Below, one piece after another: positions 30,741-41,200 of a stretch of DNA of 64,000 nucleotides. Location: the NCBI RefSeq assembly GCF_018986435.1, contig NZ_JAHMIN010000001.1:252858-316857 (forward strand), written 5' to 3'. Below the pieces are notes generated by a model, which was not told where the DNA came from, searched no databases, and saw only the letters and a program-made list of their open reading frames with translations. The first letter of the stretch is position 1, and each line of letters opens with the position of its first letter. Position numbers and translations under genes: made by a program. The stretch is from Hahella sp. HN01. Its GTDB lineage: Bacteria > Pseudomonadota > Gammaproteobacteria > Pseudomonadales > Oleiphilaceae.

Positions 30741-31462
30741 GCACTCTCACCGCCAGAAACCTGGCCAAGGCCTACAAGAAACGGCCCGTAGTAAAAGATG
30801 TGTCCGTTGAAATTCGCAGTGGCGAAATCGTGGGCCTCCTCGGCCCTAACGGCGCCGGGAAGACTACCTGCTTCTACATGGTGGTAGGATTGATCCCCAG
30901 CGACAAAGGCAGCGTATTTATTGACGAAACGGAAATCACCGGCCTGCCTATGCACGGGAGAGCGCGCAAGGGCATTGGCTATCTGCCGCAGGAAGCTTCG
31001 GTCTTCAGAAAGCTGTCAGTAGAGGACAACATCTACGCCATCCTTGAGACCAGAGCGGACCTGAGCCGTAAGGAACGTAAGCTTAAGATGGAAGAGCTGC
31101 TGCAGGAATTTCACATCACCCATATTCGCAAAAGCCTTGGCATGAGTCTCTCGGGGGGCGAGCGTCGACGCGTGGAAATTGCTCGCGCGCTGGCTACGGA
31201 GCCAAAGTTTGTCTTATTGGATGAACCTTTCGCCGGGGTGGATCCTATTTCCGTCAATGATATCAAGCAGATTATTGAGCATCTCAAAAAGCGCGGCATC
31301 GGCGTTTTAATTACAGACCATAATGTGCGCGAGACCTTGGATATTTGTGAACGCGCCTATATTGTCAGTGAAGGATTTATTATCGCAAGCGGCGCCCCAA
31401 GTGATATCCTTGCCAACCCAAAGGTTAGAGAGGTCTATCTGGGTGACCAGTTCAAACTTTAG
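30737..31462 (+). CDS. lptB: LPS export ABC transporter ATPase LptB
   Basis: A 241-residue ATPase powering LPS extraction from the inner membrane with LptF and LptG (not in this window). Walker A is GPNGAGKTT, the signature is [14 protein letters not shown] and Walker B is [13 protein letters not shown]. The switch region [15 protein letters not shown] is strongly LptB-like. It overlaps lptA by four bases. Confidence 0.96.
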   Translation: MSTLTARNLAKAYKKRPVVKDVSVEIRSGEIVGLLGPNGAGKTTCFYMVVGLIPSDKGSVFIDETEITGLPMHGRARKGIGYLPQEASVFRKLSVEDNIYAILETRADLSRKERKLKMEELLQEFHITHIRKSLGMSLSGGERRRVEIARALATEPKFVLLDEPFAGVDPISVNDIKQIIEHLKKRGIGVLITDHNVRETLDICERAYIVSEGFIIASGAPSDILANPKVREVYLGDQFKL

Positions 31463-31578
31463 TTTAACCGGCGGCCTCCATCCAAGATGGACCCCAAGGC
31501 TCAAGAGCTTAGGATTAAAGCACCTAATAACTATGAAAAACTCACAAGATCTGTGCCTGAATCGGTGGTAAGCATCAG

Positions 31579-33081
31579 ATGGTTATGAAAACTTCATTGC
31601 AGTTAAAGCTGGGTCAACAGCTGACCATGACCCCGCAACTGCAACAAGCAATAAAACTTTTGCAGCTTTCAACACTGGATTTACAGCAGGAGATTCAACA
31701 AGCGCTTGAGTCCAACCCCATGCTGGAAGTGTCTGAAGAAGACGAAACTCCCAACCACGTTCAGAACGATACGATCAGCGACATGCTCGCCAATAACTCC
31801 AGCAAGGAGCGAACGCAGGAATCGGGCATGGATGAAGGAGGGTTCGCCGAAGAGGACAACTGGTCCGACTCCATTCCGAACGACCTCCCCGTCGATACCG
31901 CCTGGGATGATGTCTTCCAGAGCGGATCAAGCAGCTACAGCGGCGGCGAAGATGACGAATACGACTTCGAATCCCGCAATAGCAAAGGCGAAACCCTGCA
32001 AGACCACCTTCTCTGGCAACTGAACCTTACCCCCATGTCCGACATTGATCGCATGATCGCTGTTGCGATAATTGATGCAGTCAATACTGATGGCTATCTC
32101 TCTCTCACTCCAGACGAAATTCATGGCGGACTGCAAACTGAGGGGGAAGAAGAAATTGAGCTGGACGAAGTACGCGCCGTCTTAAAGCGAGTGCAGCAAT
32201 TCGATCCTCCTGGAGTCGCCACTTGCAACTTGCAGGACTGCCTGCTGAGTCAGTTGAATCAACTGCCTAAAGACACCCCTTGGTTGGGGCAGGCCAAGCT
32301 GGTGGTCAGCCACTATATCAATCTGCTTGGCAACCGCGACTACGCCCAGTTGATGCGCCGCAGCCGCCTGAAAGAAGACGATCTGCGGGAAGTTCTCAAA
32401 CTGATTCAAAGCCTGAACCCAAGACCGGGCGAAGGCATTCAGGAAAGCAATACCGAATACGTGGTTCCTGACGTTATCGTCAAAAAAGCCAACGGCCGCT
32501 GGCTGGTTGAGCTGAACCCTGAAATCGCTCCCAAGATTCGTATCAACCCTGGCTATGCAGGTTTGGTGAGACGCGCGGACAACAGCTCAGACAACACTTA
32601 TTTACGCGACCAGTTACAGGAAGCGCGCTGGTTTATCAAAAGCTTGCAAAGCCGTAATGAAACTCTGTTGAAAGTCGCTTCACAAATCGTCGAACATCAA
32701 CAAGGATTCCTTGAGTACGGCGAAGAGGCGATGAAGCCACTGGTGCTGCACGATATTGCGGAGGCGGTGGAGATGCATGAGTCGACGATTTCCCGGGTGA
32801 CCACCCAGAAATACATGCACACTCCTCGCGGCGTATTTGAGCTGAAGTACTTTTTCTCCAGCCATGTCAGCACAGACACGGGTGGCGAGTGTTCTTCGAC
32901 CGCTATTAGAGCTATTATCAAGAAGTTAGTCGCGGCGGAATCACCGAAGAAACCATTGAGCGACAGCAAAATTGCTGCGCTGCTTGGCGACCAGGGCATC
33001 AACGTCGCACGTCGCACGATCGCAAAGTACCGGGAGGCGCTTTCCATTCCGCCTTCCAATGAACGTAAGCGATTAATTTAA
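31579..33081 (+). CDS. rpoN: RNA polymerase sigma-54 factor
   Basis: A 500-residue sigma-54. The Gln/Leu-rich region I ([29 protein letters not shown]) that contacts enhancer-binding proteins is followed by an acidic region II, the core-binding and DNA-binding domains, and the RpoN box [10 protein letters not shown] near residue 478 that reads the -24 element. An ATG two codons in (31585) matches the usual family start ([13 protein letters not shown]) and is a strong alternative. It is followed by hpf, ptsN, rapZ and ptsO, the conserved rpoN cluster. Confidence 0.95.
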   Translation: MVMKTSLQLKLGQQLTMTPQLQQAIKLLQLSTLDLQQEIQQALESNPMLEVSEEDETPNHVQNDTISDMLANNSSKERTQESGMDEGGFAEEDNWSDSIPNDLPVDTAWDDVFQSGSSSYSGGEDDEYDFESRNSKGETLQDHLLWQLNLTPMSDIDRMIAVAIIDAVNTDGYLSLTPDEIHGGLQTEGEEEIELDEVRAVLKRVQQFDPPGVATCNLQDCLLSQLNQLPKDTPWLGQAKLVVSHYINLLGNRDYAQLMRRSRLKEDDLREVLKLIQSLNPRPGEGIQESNTEYVVPDVIVKKANGRWLVELNPEIAPKIRINPGYAGLVRRADNSSDNTYLRDQLQEARWFIKSLQSRNETLLKVASQIVEHQQGFLEYGEEAMKPLVLHDIAEAVEMHESTISRVTTQKYMHTPRGVFELKYFFSSHVSTDTGGECSSTAIRAIIKKLVAAESPKKPLSDSKIAALLGDQGINVARRTIAKYREALSIPPSNERKRLI

Positions 33082-33196
33082 AAGGAGGAGTACAGGCATA
33101 AGACTTAAATCAAATAGTCACAAATTGGATGTGCTAGTATTTTTCATGGAAGTGCAAAATTCATAATGCACCGTATATTGGCATTAGGAGCAAAGT

Positions 33197-33505
33197 ATGC
33201 AAATGAACATCACCGGACATCAAGTCGAGTTAACTGAAGCACTGAAAGACTACGTTAACAACAAGTTCGACAAGCTCGAACGACACTTCGACAGTATCAG
33301 TAATGTCCAAGTTACGCTCTCCATTCAAAAACAGCGTCAGATTGCGGAAGCAACCATGCACATAAGCGGCGCTGACCTGCATGCCAATGCTGAACACGAA
33401 GATATGTACGCGTCAATTGACGCACTGGTGGACAAATTAGACCGCCAGATCCTCAAACACAAAGAGAAGCACGTTGATCGGATGCACGGCGCATCCGCCA
33501 GATAA
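33197..33505 (+). CDS. hpf: Ribosome hibernation-promoting factor (short HPF)
   Basis: A 102-residue protein of the HPF/YfiA family that binds the 30S decoding region in slow-growing cells. The opening MNITGHQVELTEALKDYVNNKFDKLERHF and the basic C-terminal part are typical of the short form. TAGGAG precedes the ATG. It sits seven bases before ptsN. Confidence 0.94.
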   Translation: MQMNITGHQVELTEALKDYVNNKFDKLERHFDSISNVQVTLSIQKQRQIAEATMHISGADLHANAEHEDMYASIDALVDKLDRQILKHKEKHVDRMHGASAR

Positions 33506-33511
33506 CAGAAC

Positions 33512-33976
33512 ATGGCCCAAACCACACTAACTATTGAGTCAATTATCTCGCCCGCCCTCACACGCTGTGGGGTGTCGGGCTCGAGTAAGAAGCGCGTTCT
33601 CGAATATATCGCCAATCTGATTGCGCAACATTTTCCGTTTTTGGACGAGAACGCCATTTTTACCAACCTGATATGCCGTGAAAGACTCGGCAGCACTGGT
33701 ATCGGCCAGGGTATAGCAATACCTCATTGCCGCCTGGAAAACTGCGACCGCATCATAGGGGCCTTGCTTACACTCAAGGACAAAATCCCTTTTGACGCCA
33801 TAGACAACGAACCCGTGGACCTGCTGTTCGTTCTGATCGTGCCTCAAGAGGCCACCAGCGAACACTTGGACCTACTGAGCCAGCTGGCCCAGAAATTCAA
33901 TGACCGTCGCTTCTGCGAACACCTGCGCGACTGTGACAACGACGAAACCCTGTTCAGGAGGGTGCTGGAGAAATAA
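33512..33976 (+). CDS. ptsN: Nitrogen PTS EIIA component
   Basis: A 154-residue EIIA-Ntr regulator. Phospho-acceptor His72 is in GIAIPHCRLENC. It accepts phosphate from the HPr-like PtsO and controls potassium, nitrogen and envelope functions through protein contacts. The other members rapZ and ptsO follow; ptsP, the enzyme I, is not in the window. Confidence 0.94.
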   Translation: MAQTTLTIESIISPALTRCGVSGSSKKRVLEYIANLIAQHFPFLDENAIFTNLICRERLGSTGIGQGIAIPHCRLENCDRIIGALLTLKDKIPFDAIDNEPVDLLFVLIVPQEATSEHLDLLSQLAQKFNDRRFCEHLRDCDNDETLFRRVLEK

Positions 33977-34002
33977 TCCAGCTTCGATGGAAAGAGGAAG
34001 AC

Positions 34003-34863
34003 ATGAAGCTGATTATCGTAAGTGGTCGTTCAGGCTCCGGAAAAAGTACGGCGCTCCATGTCTTGGAGGATATGGGCTATTACTGCATCGATAACCTGCC
34101 TATCGGTCTCCTCTCGCCTCTCACCCAAGAGGTGCTGGACCAGGGGAAAACCCAGAATCAGCAACTCGCCGTCAGCATAGACGCCCGCAATCTTTATAGG
34201 GACCTGTCGGATTTCCCGTCAATTTACGCCACTCTGCAGGCGCACAATATCGATGTGGAAATCATCTATCTTGACGCCAATGACGCCACCTTGATCAAAC
34301 GTTTTCATGCAACGCGTCGCAAGCACCCGCTCAGCAGTAAAAGCACATCACTGAAAGAAGCCATCGCCAAAGAGAAACAGCTGCTGGAGCCGATCGCCAC
34401 CCTGGCGAACCTCTATATAGACACCAGCGATCTCTCCATTTACCAGTTACGGGATCAGGTTAAGATCAGGGTTATCGGGCATAAAACCCAGGAACTGGCC
34501 CTGCTCTTCCAGTCTTTCGGCTTCAAGCATGGCGTACCATCGGATTCCGACATGGTATTTGACGTGCGCTGCCTTCCCAATCCTTACTGGGACACCGCGC
34601 TGCGCGGCTACAAAGGCACTGATCAGGAAATCATCGAATTCCTAAAGCAGCATCCGGAACCGGAACAGATGCTGCAGCACATCATCAGTTTTCTTGAGAC
34701 CTGGATTCCGCACTTCCAGAACAGCAACCGCACCTATATGACGATCAGCATCGGCTGTACTGGCGGACAGCACCGCTCCGTCTATATCTGCGAGTGCCTG
34801 GGAGAGCATTTCAAGAAAAAATATGATAATGTCCAAGTGCGCCACAAAGAGCTGGCGCAATAA
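34003..34863 (+). CDS. rapZ: RNase adapter / nucleotide-binding protein RapZ
   Basis: A 286-residue protein with Walker A GRSGSGKST (residues 8-16) and the conserved C-terminal GCTGGQHRSVYICECL block. In enterobacteria RapZ guides RNase E to GlmZ small RNA to tune glucosamine-6-phosphate synthase, and senses glucosamine-6-phosphate. Whether the same RNA target exists here is unknown. The motif region VRCLPNPYWD is also conserved. Confidence 0.94.
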   Translation: MKLIIVSGRSGSGKSTALHVLEDMGYYCIDNLPIGLLSPLTQEVLDQGKTQNQQLAVSIDARNLYRDLSDFPSIYATLQAHNIDVEIIYLDANDATLIKRFHATRRKHPLSSKSTSLKEAIAKEKQLLEPIATLANLYIDTSDLSIYQLRDQVKIRVIGHKTQELALLFQSFGFKHGVPSDSDMVFDVRCLPNPYWDTALRGYKGTDQEIIEFLKQHPEPEQMLQHIISFLETWIPHFQNSNRTYMTISIGCTGGQHRSVYICECLGEHFKKKYDNVQVRHKELAQ

Positions 34864-34957
34864 GGTTTTAACAATAAGAAGCCACTGTCGCTTAACAATT
34901 AAACCGGCCTGAATCCAACATTCAGGAAACTTCAATCTTTTATACTCATCGCGCCCC

Positions 34958-35227
34958 ATGATCCAGGAACAAGTCACTATTATTAATAAGCTTGGCCTGC
35001 ACGCCCGAGCGGCGGCCAAATTCGTGTCCACCAGCGGCCGATTCGCCAGTAAGATCAGAGTAGCCAAAGAAGGCCAGGAAGTTGACGGAAAAAGTATAAT
35101 GGCGGTCATGATGCTCGCCGCCAGCAAAGGAACGCTTCTTACACTGAAAATAGAAGGTCCGGATGAAGAGGAAGCTTTTCACGCCATCAAGGCTCTGATC
35201 GAGGACTATTTCGGAGAGGGTGAGTAG
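34958..35227 (+). CDS. ptsO: HPr-like phosphocarrier of the nitrogen PTS
   Basis: An 89-residue HPr-family protein (NPr). The phosphorylated His15 lies in NKLGLHARAAAKF. The second conserved block is VDGKSIMAVMMLAAS. It passes phosphate from PtsP to PtsN. The gap of 94 bases from rapZ may include a separate promoter. Confidence 0.93.
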   Translation: MIQEQVTIINKLGLHARAAAKFVSTSGRFASKIRVAKEGQEVDGKSIMAVMMLAASKGTLLTLKIEGPDEEEAFHAIKALIEDYFGEGE

Positions 35228-35240
35228 CCCTATCGCTTTC

Positions 35241-35255
35241 GGGGCGCTTCGCCCC
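35241..35255 (+). terminator. Stem-loop after ptsO
   Basis: GGGGCG, loop CTT, CGCCCC, located 13 bases after the ptsO stop, with pyrimidine-rich but not U-only sequence behind it. A weak terminator is possible. Confidence 0.4.
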
Positions 35256-35458
35256 ATCCCTTCCAGGCATGCCAAACAATACAAACCGCTTGAATAAAGT
35301 AAGACAATTCCCTGATTTTCCTTAGACTAATTTTCGTCTTAACTTACACTTTATAGTGGGCTCGCTTATACTGGCGCCACAACGGCGCAGAGCCCGTCTC
35401 TGTATTTAATCCGGCAAATTCCTCGCTGCCCGTTGCGGGCCGCCCTAAACGCGGATGT

Positions 35459-36826
35459 ATGTCTATGCCTCAAGCGACCGAAAAAAGCACTGCCAAGGTC
35501 CGTATGCGCTCCATTGCGGAAGCGCTGGAAAGCGGTTCTTTGCAGCAGGTCGCGCGCATCCTGAACGGCGGCCTCTCCCCCAGCGACATCGCCCACTTGC
35601 TGGAATCGTCTCCGCCCAATGAACGGAAGTTACTCTGGCAGTTAGTCGATGACGAACTGGATGGCGAAGTCCTTCAGTACCTGAGCGATGAAATCCGTTC
35701 CGACTTCCTGAGTGAGATGAATGCTCAGGATGTTATCGAGATCGCCGAAGACTTCGAAGTCGACGACCTCGCCGACTTGTTACAGCAGTTGCCGGAAGCC
35801 GTCATCCAGGAAGTCCTGGAGACCATGGACGCTCAGGATCGACAACGCCTGGAAGAAGTCCTGGCCTACCCAGAGGACTCCGCCGGCGGCCTGATGAACA
35901 CGGACATGATCACCGTGCGTCCGGACATTACTGTTGATGTTGTACTTCGCTATCTGCGCAGCCACAAAAGCCTGCCTAACATGACCGACAGCTTGCTGGT
36001 TGTGAACCGAAAAGATGATTTTATCGGCGTACTCCCCGTCACCACTCTGCTGGTGTCCAGCCTCAGCTCCACCGTACGCGAAATCATGCGCACGGACGTG
36101 GAGCCAATTCCTGCGACAGTTCCCGATAAAGAAGTCGCCACGCTGTTCGAACGCCACGACTTGGTGTCAGCCCCTGTTGTCAATGACAAAGGCAAACTCG
36201 TAGGCCGTATCACTATCGATGACGTGGTTGACGTTATCCGCGAAAACGCCGACCACGAAATCTTGAGCATGGCGGGTCTGGACGAAGAAGAAGATATGTT
36301 CGCCCCCATCATGAAGACGGCTAAAAGTCGCGCTGTCTGGCTGGGGATAAACCTGATCACCGCGTTTCTCGCCTCTGCGGTCATTGGTATTTTTGAAGCG
36401 ACCATTGCAAAAGTAGTCGCCCTGGCCGTGTTGATGCCCATTGTCGCAAGCATGGGCGGCATTGCAGGCAGTCAGGCGCTCACACTGGTAATTAGAGGGA
36501 TGGCTACAGGTAAGGTCAGCTCAAGCAATATTCGCTGGCTGATGAACCGTGAGTTTCTGGTGGGAGCCTTCAACGGCTTACTCTGGGCTTTCGTGGTGGC
36601 GACCGCCGCCATGGTCTGGTTCAACGACGTCACCATTGGCATTCTGATCGCCTCAGCGATGCTAATCAATCTGACCGTAGCCGCCATCGCCGGCACCGCT
36701 TTACCTCTGATACTAAAAACCCTGAAAATAGACCCCGCTCTGGCCGGAGGCGTTATCCTGACAACTGTTACGGACGTGGTTGGGTTCATGTCATTTCTGG
36801 GACTCGCCACAATCGCCTACGCCTGA
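35459..36826 (+). CDS. mgtE: Magnesium transporter MgtE
   Basis: A 455-residue MgtE channel. An N-terminal superhelical MgtE_N domain (about 20-140) is followed by two CBS domains (about 145-270), a connecting helix and five C-terminal membrane helices. The transmembrane part begins near SRAVWLGINLITAFLAS and contains PIVASMGGIAGSQALTLVIRGMA, the pore-lining signature. The CBS and N domains close the channel at high cytoplasmic magnesium in characterised homologues. An ATG two codons downstream is an alternative start. Confidence 0.94.
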   Translation: MSMPQATEKSTAKVRMRSIAEALESGSLQQVARILNGGLSPSDIAHLLESSPPNERKLLWQLVDDELDGEVLQYLSDEIRSDFLSEMNAQDVIEIAEDFEVDDLADLLQQLPEAVIQEVLETMDAQDRQRLEEVLAYPEDSAGGLMNTDMITVRPDITVDVVLRYLRSHKSLPNMTDSLLVVNRKDDFIGVLPVTTLLVSSLSSTVREIMRTDVEPIPATVPDKEVATLFERHDLVSAPVVNDKGKLVGRITIDDVVDVIRENADHEILSMAGLDEEEDMFAPIMKTAKSRAVWLGINLITAFLASAVIGIFEATIAKVVALAVLMPIVASMGGIAGSQALTLVIRGMATGKVSSSNIRWLMNREFLVGAFNGLLWAFVVATAAMVWFNDVTIGILIASAMLINLTVAAIAGTALPLILKTLKIDPALAGGVILTTVTDVVGFMSFLGLATIAYA

Positions 36827-36915
36827 CTAGGCGCAAGGCGAATGCCTGTCTATTCTTATCTTATTTGAGCGCTGTGTTACCATTTTAGTTTCCGAGAGTT
36901 GATTCGAGCATTTCA

Positions 36916-37452
36916 ATGAACCATTCACATCACGACGACGATTTCGAAGACGATTATTACGACGAAGAGGATCTGCCTCCCAGTAAATCCAGCCGCAAAC
37001 GGGCGATGGAAGCGCTGCAGCAGCTAGGGAAGAGACTGACGGAACTTAAAGCAGACCAACTCAGCCAGCTTTCACTGACTGACCGCCTGCTGGATGCGAT
37101 CCACACCTATAACAAAATCGGCAGCCATGAAGCCAAACGCCGTCAGCTGCAATTTATCGGCAAGTTGATGCGGGATGTGGACGAGGAGGAGCTTCGCTCA
37201 TTTCTCGACAAGTTCGACCAGGGCTCCGTACAACAGGCTGCGGAGCATCATCGCCTGGAGCGCTGGCGGGAGTCCCTGATTTCAGAAGGGGATCAAGCGG
37301 TGACTGAATTTATGAATCAGTATCCGAATACCGAAGCGCAACACCTGCGTCAGCTGATCCGCGCAGCGCAAAAAGACATTACGGAAAACAAGAATCGCGG
37401 CGCCGCCAAAAAGCTGTATCGCTACTTGAAAGAAGTGGTCGACGACGCCTGA
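36916..37452 (+). CDS. darP: Dual-action ribosomal maturation protein DarP (YjgA, DUF615)
   Basis: A 178-residue acidic-to-basic protein of the YjgA family that binds late 50S precursors. Family landmarks are DLPPSKSSRKRAMEALQQLGKRLTEL, AIHTYNKIGSHEAKRRQLQFIGKLMRDVD and the Leu/Arg-rich C-terminus. In many gammaproteobacteria pmbA (tldE) lies beside this gene; here it is absent. The gene is convergent with the nitrilase-family gene, with only ten bases between the stops. Confidence 0.92.
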   Translation: MNHSHHDDDFEDDYYDEEDLPPSKSSRKRAMEALQQLGKRLTELKADQLSQLSLTDRLLDAIHTYNKIGSHEAKRRQLQFIGKLMRDVDEEELRSFLDKFDQGSVQQAAEHHRLERWRESLISEGDQAVTEFMNQYPNTEAQHLRQLIRAAQKDITENKNRGAAKKLYRYLKEVVDDA

Positions 37453-37462
37453 TTGCAGAGCG

Positions 37463-38299
37463 CTACTTGAGTCTGCGATGAGTGAGTACGGGCATTCTGG
37501 CCCGTACCTCCTGCAGCTCGGCTTTATTCAGTGTGGAGAGAATAACGCCTTCTCCTTCTTCCAGCCCCGCCATAACTTTGCCCCAGGGATCGATAACCAT
37601 GGAATGCCCGTAGGTGCGTCGGGACTCCGAATGAATTCCCCCCTGATTCGCGGCGGCGATAAACACCTGATTTTCTATCGCCCGGGCCCTCAATAGGGTC
37701 TCCCAGTGCGCTTCCCCCGTCACATAGGTAAATGCGGAAGGAACCGTCACCAACTCCGCCCCCTGTTCCGCCATCGCCCGGTATAGTTCGGGAAAGCGCA
37801 AATCATAGCAAATCGACAGGCCAACCCTGATCCACGGCGTATCAATCACCACCACCTTTTCACCAGGCTCAAATATGGCGGACTCACGATACGCGCCATA
37901 AGCGTCTTTCACATCCACATCAAACAGGTGGATCTTATCGTAACGGGCTACCGTGGCCCCGCTATCGTCGAACACCCAGCAGGCGGAGCGCACGCGCCCA
38001 TCAATGGGAGCGCCGTCAGGGCGTTGCGCGCAAGGCAATGAGCCAGCAATAATCCAAACCCCGAAACGCTTCGCCAGTCCAGCGATAAATCCTCGTATAG
38101 GGCCCTCTGACTCCGCCTCCGCAGCGCCGATATCCAACGAACGCTTGCTTTCGAACAATGCAAAGTTCTCCGGCAGCAACACCAGCTGCGCGCCGCCGCC
38201 TGCCGCTTCCGCCACCCAGTGTTCCACTCGGGCCAGGTTCTGCTCTATATCACTGGTGCTGACCAACTGCACTATCGCCAGTGTGAACTCGCTCATCAA
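37463..38299 (-). CDS. Carbon-nitrogen hydrolase, Nit1/omega-amidase-like
   Basis: A 278-residue cytoplasmic nitrilase-superfamily amidase. The catalytic Glu-Lys-Cys triad is visible: Glu44 in LLPENFALF, Lys in RYDKIHLFDVDV and Cys in LSICYDLRFPELYR. This subgroup (Nit1) hydrolyses deaminated glutathione, a metabolite-repair reaction. Substrate assignment is by family resemblance only. The start overlaps the yhdP stop by four bases, so they are likely translationally coupled. Confidence 0.9.
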   Translation of the reverse strand: MMSEFTLAIVQLVSTSDIEQNLARVEHWVAEAAGGGAQLVLLPENFALFESKRSLDIGAAEAESEGPIRGFIAGLAKRFGVWIIAGSLPCAQRPDGAPIDGRVRSACWVFDDSGATVARYDKIHLFDVDVKDAYGAYRESAIFEPGEKVVVIDTPWIRVGLSICYDLRFPELYRAMAEQGAELVTVPSAFTYVTGEAHWETLLRARAIENQVFIAAANQGGIHSESRRTYGHSMVIDPWGKVMAGLEEGEGVILSTLNKAELQEVRARMPVLTHRRLK

Positions 38300-41200
38300 T
38301 CCGCTCTCCTTCTCTGCGAAGCCGAACCGCCGCTGGTGTTATCAAAAATCTGCTGCAGGCTGACTTCAGGGTTTTCCAATGTTCCTTTGATTTTATATGT
38401 GGCGCTGGTCATCCGGCTGAGCGGATCGCCCAGTAGCTTGTCGATCAGAAACAATGCGCCTCCCACCTGGGGAGCCCCCACCAAAACCGCCGCCAGCGGC
38501 AGGTTTTTCGTTACTGGCAGCACGACCACCATTTGCATATCCAGAGTGTCATCAACCAGGCTGGTCTTGCCGGTAATCTTAAATCCACTGGAAAGAGTCT
38601 GGATCGCGAGCGGGCTCTCAAAGTTCATCACCCCCTCTTCAATGCGCGCCTCCCCTTCAATCTGGTCATAGGCCAAGCCTTTACGATACAAATCGGAAAA
38701 GTCCAAACGCAAACGCCGGGTAATTGAGTCCGTGTTCAAGATGCCGAACACCCGGAAAATATTGGCCGAGTTGGACGCTTCACGAAATACGCCATTACTC
38801 ATTTTGAAACTGATTTGCCCCGTCACGTCCTTCCACTGAAATTCAGTAGGGCCGCCTTGCCAGACTATGCCTGTATTGAAGCTGTAATCTTCAGCGGTCA
38901 ATGGGGCTTCTTCCGCCAGATTTTCATAAAAGCGATCGAAGTTAGCGCCTTTCAGGTCCCCAGTGAGAATCGAAGTCTGGTGACCGGTCTGCGGGTCCAT
39001 CAGCCAACTTAGTCTTGCCGTCACTGTTGCACCGGCGAGACGCCCAAACATATTGCTGAAAACCACGCCATCTTCCCGAGGCTGCGTTACCCAGGCCCAG
39101 CTTCCAAGCTGTCTACCCCCCAAGCGCAGGTCTTCGATATCCACCTGCGCCAGAGGCACATCCGCAGGCGTCATACGCTTTTCCACCGCCGTGGCGGCGC
39201 TATCAGAGATATACAAACGCCGAAACTTCGCAAAGGGCGGCTTGCTGGCGTCATCATGGATAGACAACGTCCCCGTCAGCCTCTCACCGTCATCCAGCGA
39301 AACATCAAGCCCACCAGAACGACGCTGCAGCCGCACATCCACCTGACTGAACCACTCGCCAGCGACCTCCAGCTTCCCAACCTGCATCGACACGCGATTC
39401 AGCCAATCCGGCGCACTTGCTGGCGTATCTCCCATATCAGCGCCGAAGAACTCTTGCAGATAAGTGCGCCACTCTGACACCGATAACCGCGATAGTTGTC
39501 CCGACACATTGACGCCACGCGCCGGCAGCTCCAGCCCTTCGGGAGCGCCATCCCCCGTGACGAACGCCAGCGCGCCCCGGCTGACCGTTTCTTCACTGAC
39601 TTCAAAACGCGCTTTCAGCAGATCTTTCACTGAGACAGACCAGTTTTCACGACTCCCCTCCGTTTCCCAGTCGCGCACGACTGACAGGGGAAAGCTATCC
39701 TGTATCGTCTTGCCGAAAGGGGCCGGAGCCCGTATGTCAGCGCCCAGCAGCTCGCTGTCCAGACGCAACCTGAAGCGGCTTTTATCAGTGTGATCGAGAT
39801 CCAAAGCAAGGCGATAGGGTAGCTGGCCAGACAGCGGAACCTTCCGCTCGATCTTGAGCCAATCCAGCAGCGTAGATGTCTCAATTTTACTCGCCAGCTT
39901 TAACGCCAGCGTCTTGCGTTGTTCCGACCAGTTTGATGTCGTCACGTCCAGATTCGCAGGCTGTCCGAATATCGCCCCTTGCATGCCTGTCGCCCGAATG
40001 CCATCAACGGTGCTGAATGAAAGGTTGCCCCGTAAATCCGTCAACGCCAGGTCATTGCGCTCAGACTGCAAATTCAATCCAGCCGTTTTCAACTTGAGAT
40101 CGATACGAGGGGCGCCCACCCCGACTGTGTCTAACGTCAAGTCCAGCACGCCAGAACTGGCGCCGCTGACAGACCAATCTTCCACAACCGGCGCAGTCAC
40201 ATTAGCGATGGGTGACTTCTTCAACCAATAATCCCAGTCGCTTTTCTGAGGCCGAATATTCGCGCTGATATGGAGCAGCGAGTCAGGCCCTTCTCCGCCG
40301 TCGCGCTTCACCTTCACCGAGCGAACCCGTGTGCCGGCGATTGTCCCCTCGCCGACAATTGCGCTCAACTCGCCTCCGATAATCGCAAGACGCGCATCAA
40401 AGTTTTCCAGCTCAGGCCAGCCGTCTGCGTAATGCAAACGCCCGTCTTTCAAATTGAAAAACATCTGCGAGCGATGATTGGTAGCGGTCGCCAAAGGGCC
40501 CACCACACCAGAATAGAAATAGCCGCCGGTCGTCACCTGACCGCCTTTTACCGCCTGCCGCAACCAGCGATTAAGCTCCTGCGGAATGATATGTCCCGGC
40601 ACCAGCAGAGAAGCTACCCGCGCGTCTGCATTTTCAACGCCGATCGCCAGCTCCAGGTTAAGCTCACGGGTTTTGTCATGAGGCAACAGTATGCTAAAAG
40701 CGCCGCTTAGTTCCGCTCGCAGCCCATTAATCTCTTTCAGCCGCAGACCGTTTCCGAAAACATAGACATAATCATCGTTCCCTCGCCATTCAACACGCCC
40801 CTCGCCAGTGGTCAATGTCCACCCTGCGTGATACAGCTCTGGAAAGCTCAGCTGCATCTCTGCTCCCTTGAAGATGACCTTGCCGCCATGATTACGCACC
40901 TGCAGAAAGCCATCGATACCCGCGCCGCCAGGCGCCCCTCCATGAGCCGCAACCCTGACCTGATCGAGTTGCGCGAGCACCTCAAACTGCCCGTTCGCAT
41001 CAAGGTTAAAGCCTATGTTGCGCAGCGCGCCCTCCGGCTGGTAACTGGCAAGACGCCTCGACGCATTTTCTGGTAAAACGCCAGCGGCGACGCTCAAACG
41101 CCCCAAAAGGCCCAGATTCAAATTATCCATGGCCATCCGGACCGCGCCTTCCGTATCAATATCCAGCAAAGCGCGCGCATCGCGCCAATTGTCACCCGCC

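Noticed and set aside
33082-33196. Possible sigma-54 promoter upstream of hpf
   Set aside because: TGG- and GC-containing stretches are present, but none has the required GG-N10-GC spacing with a TTGC box.
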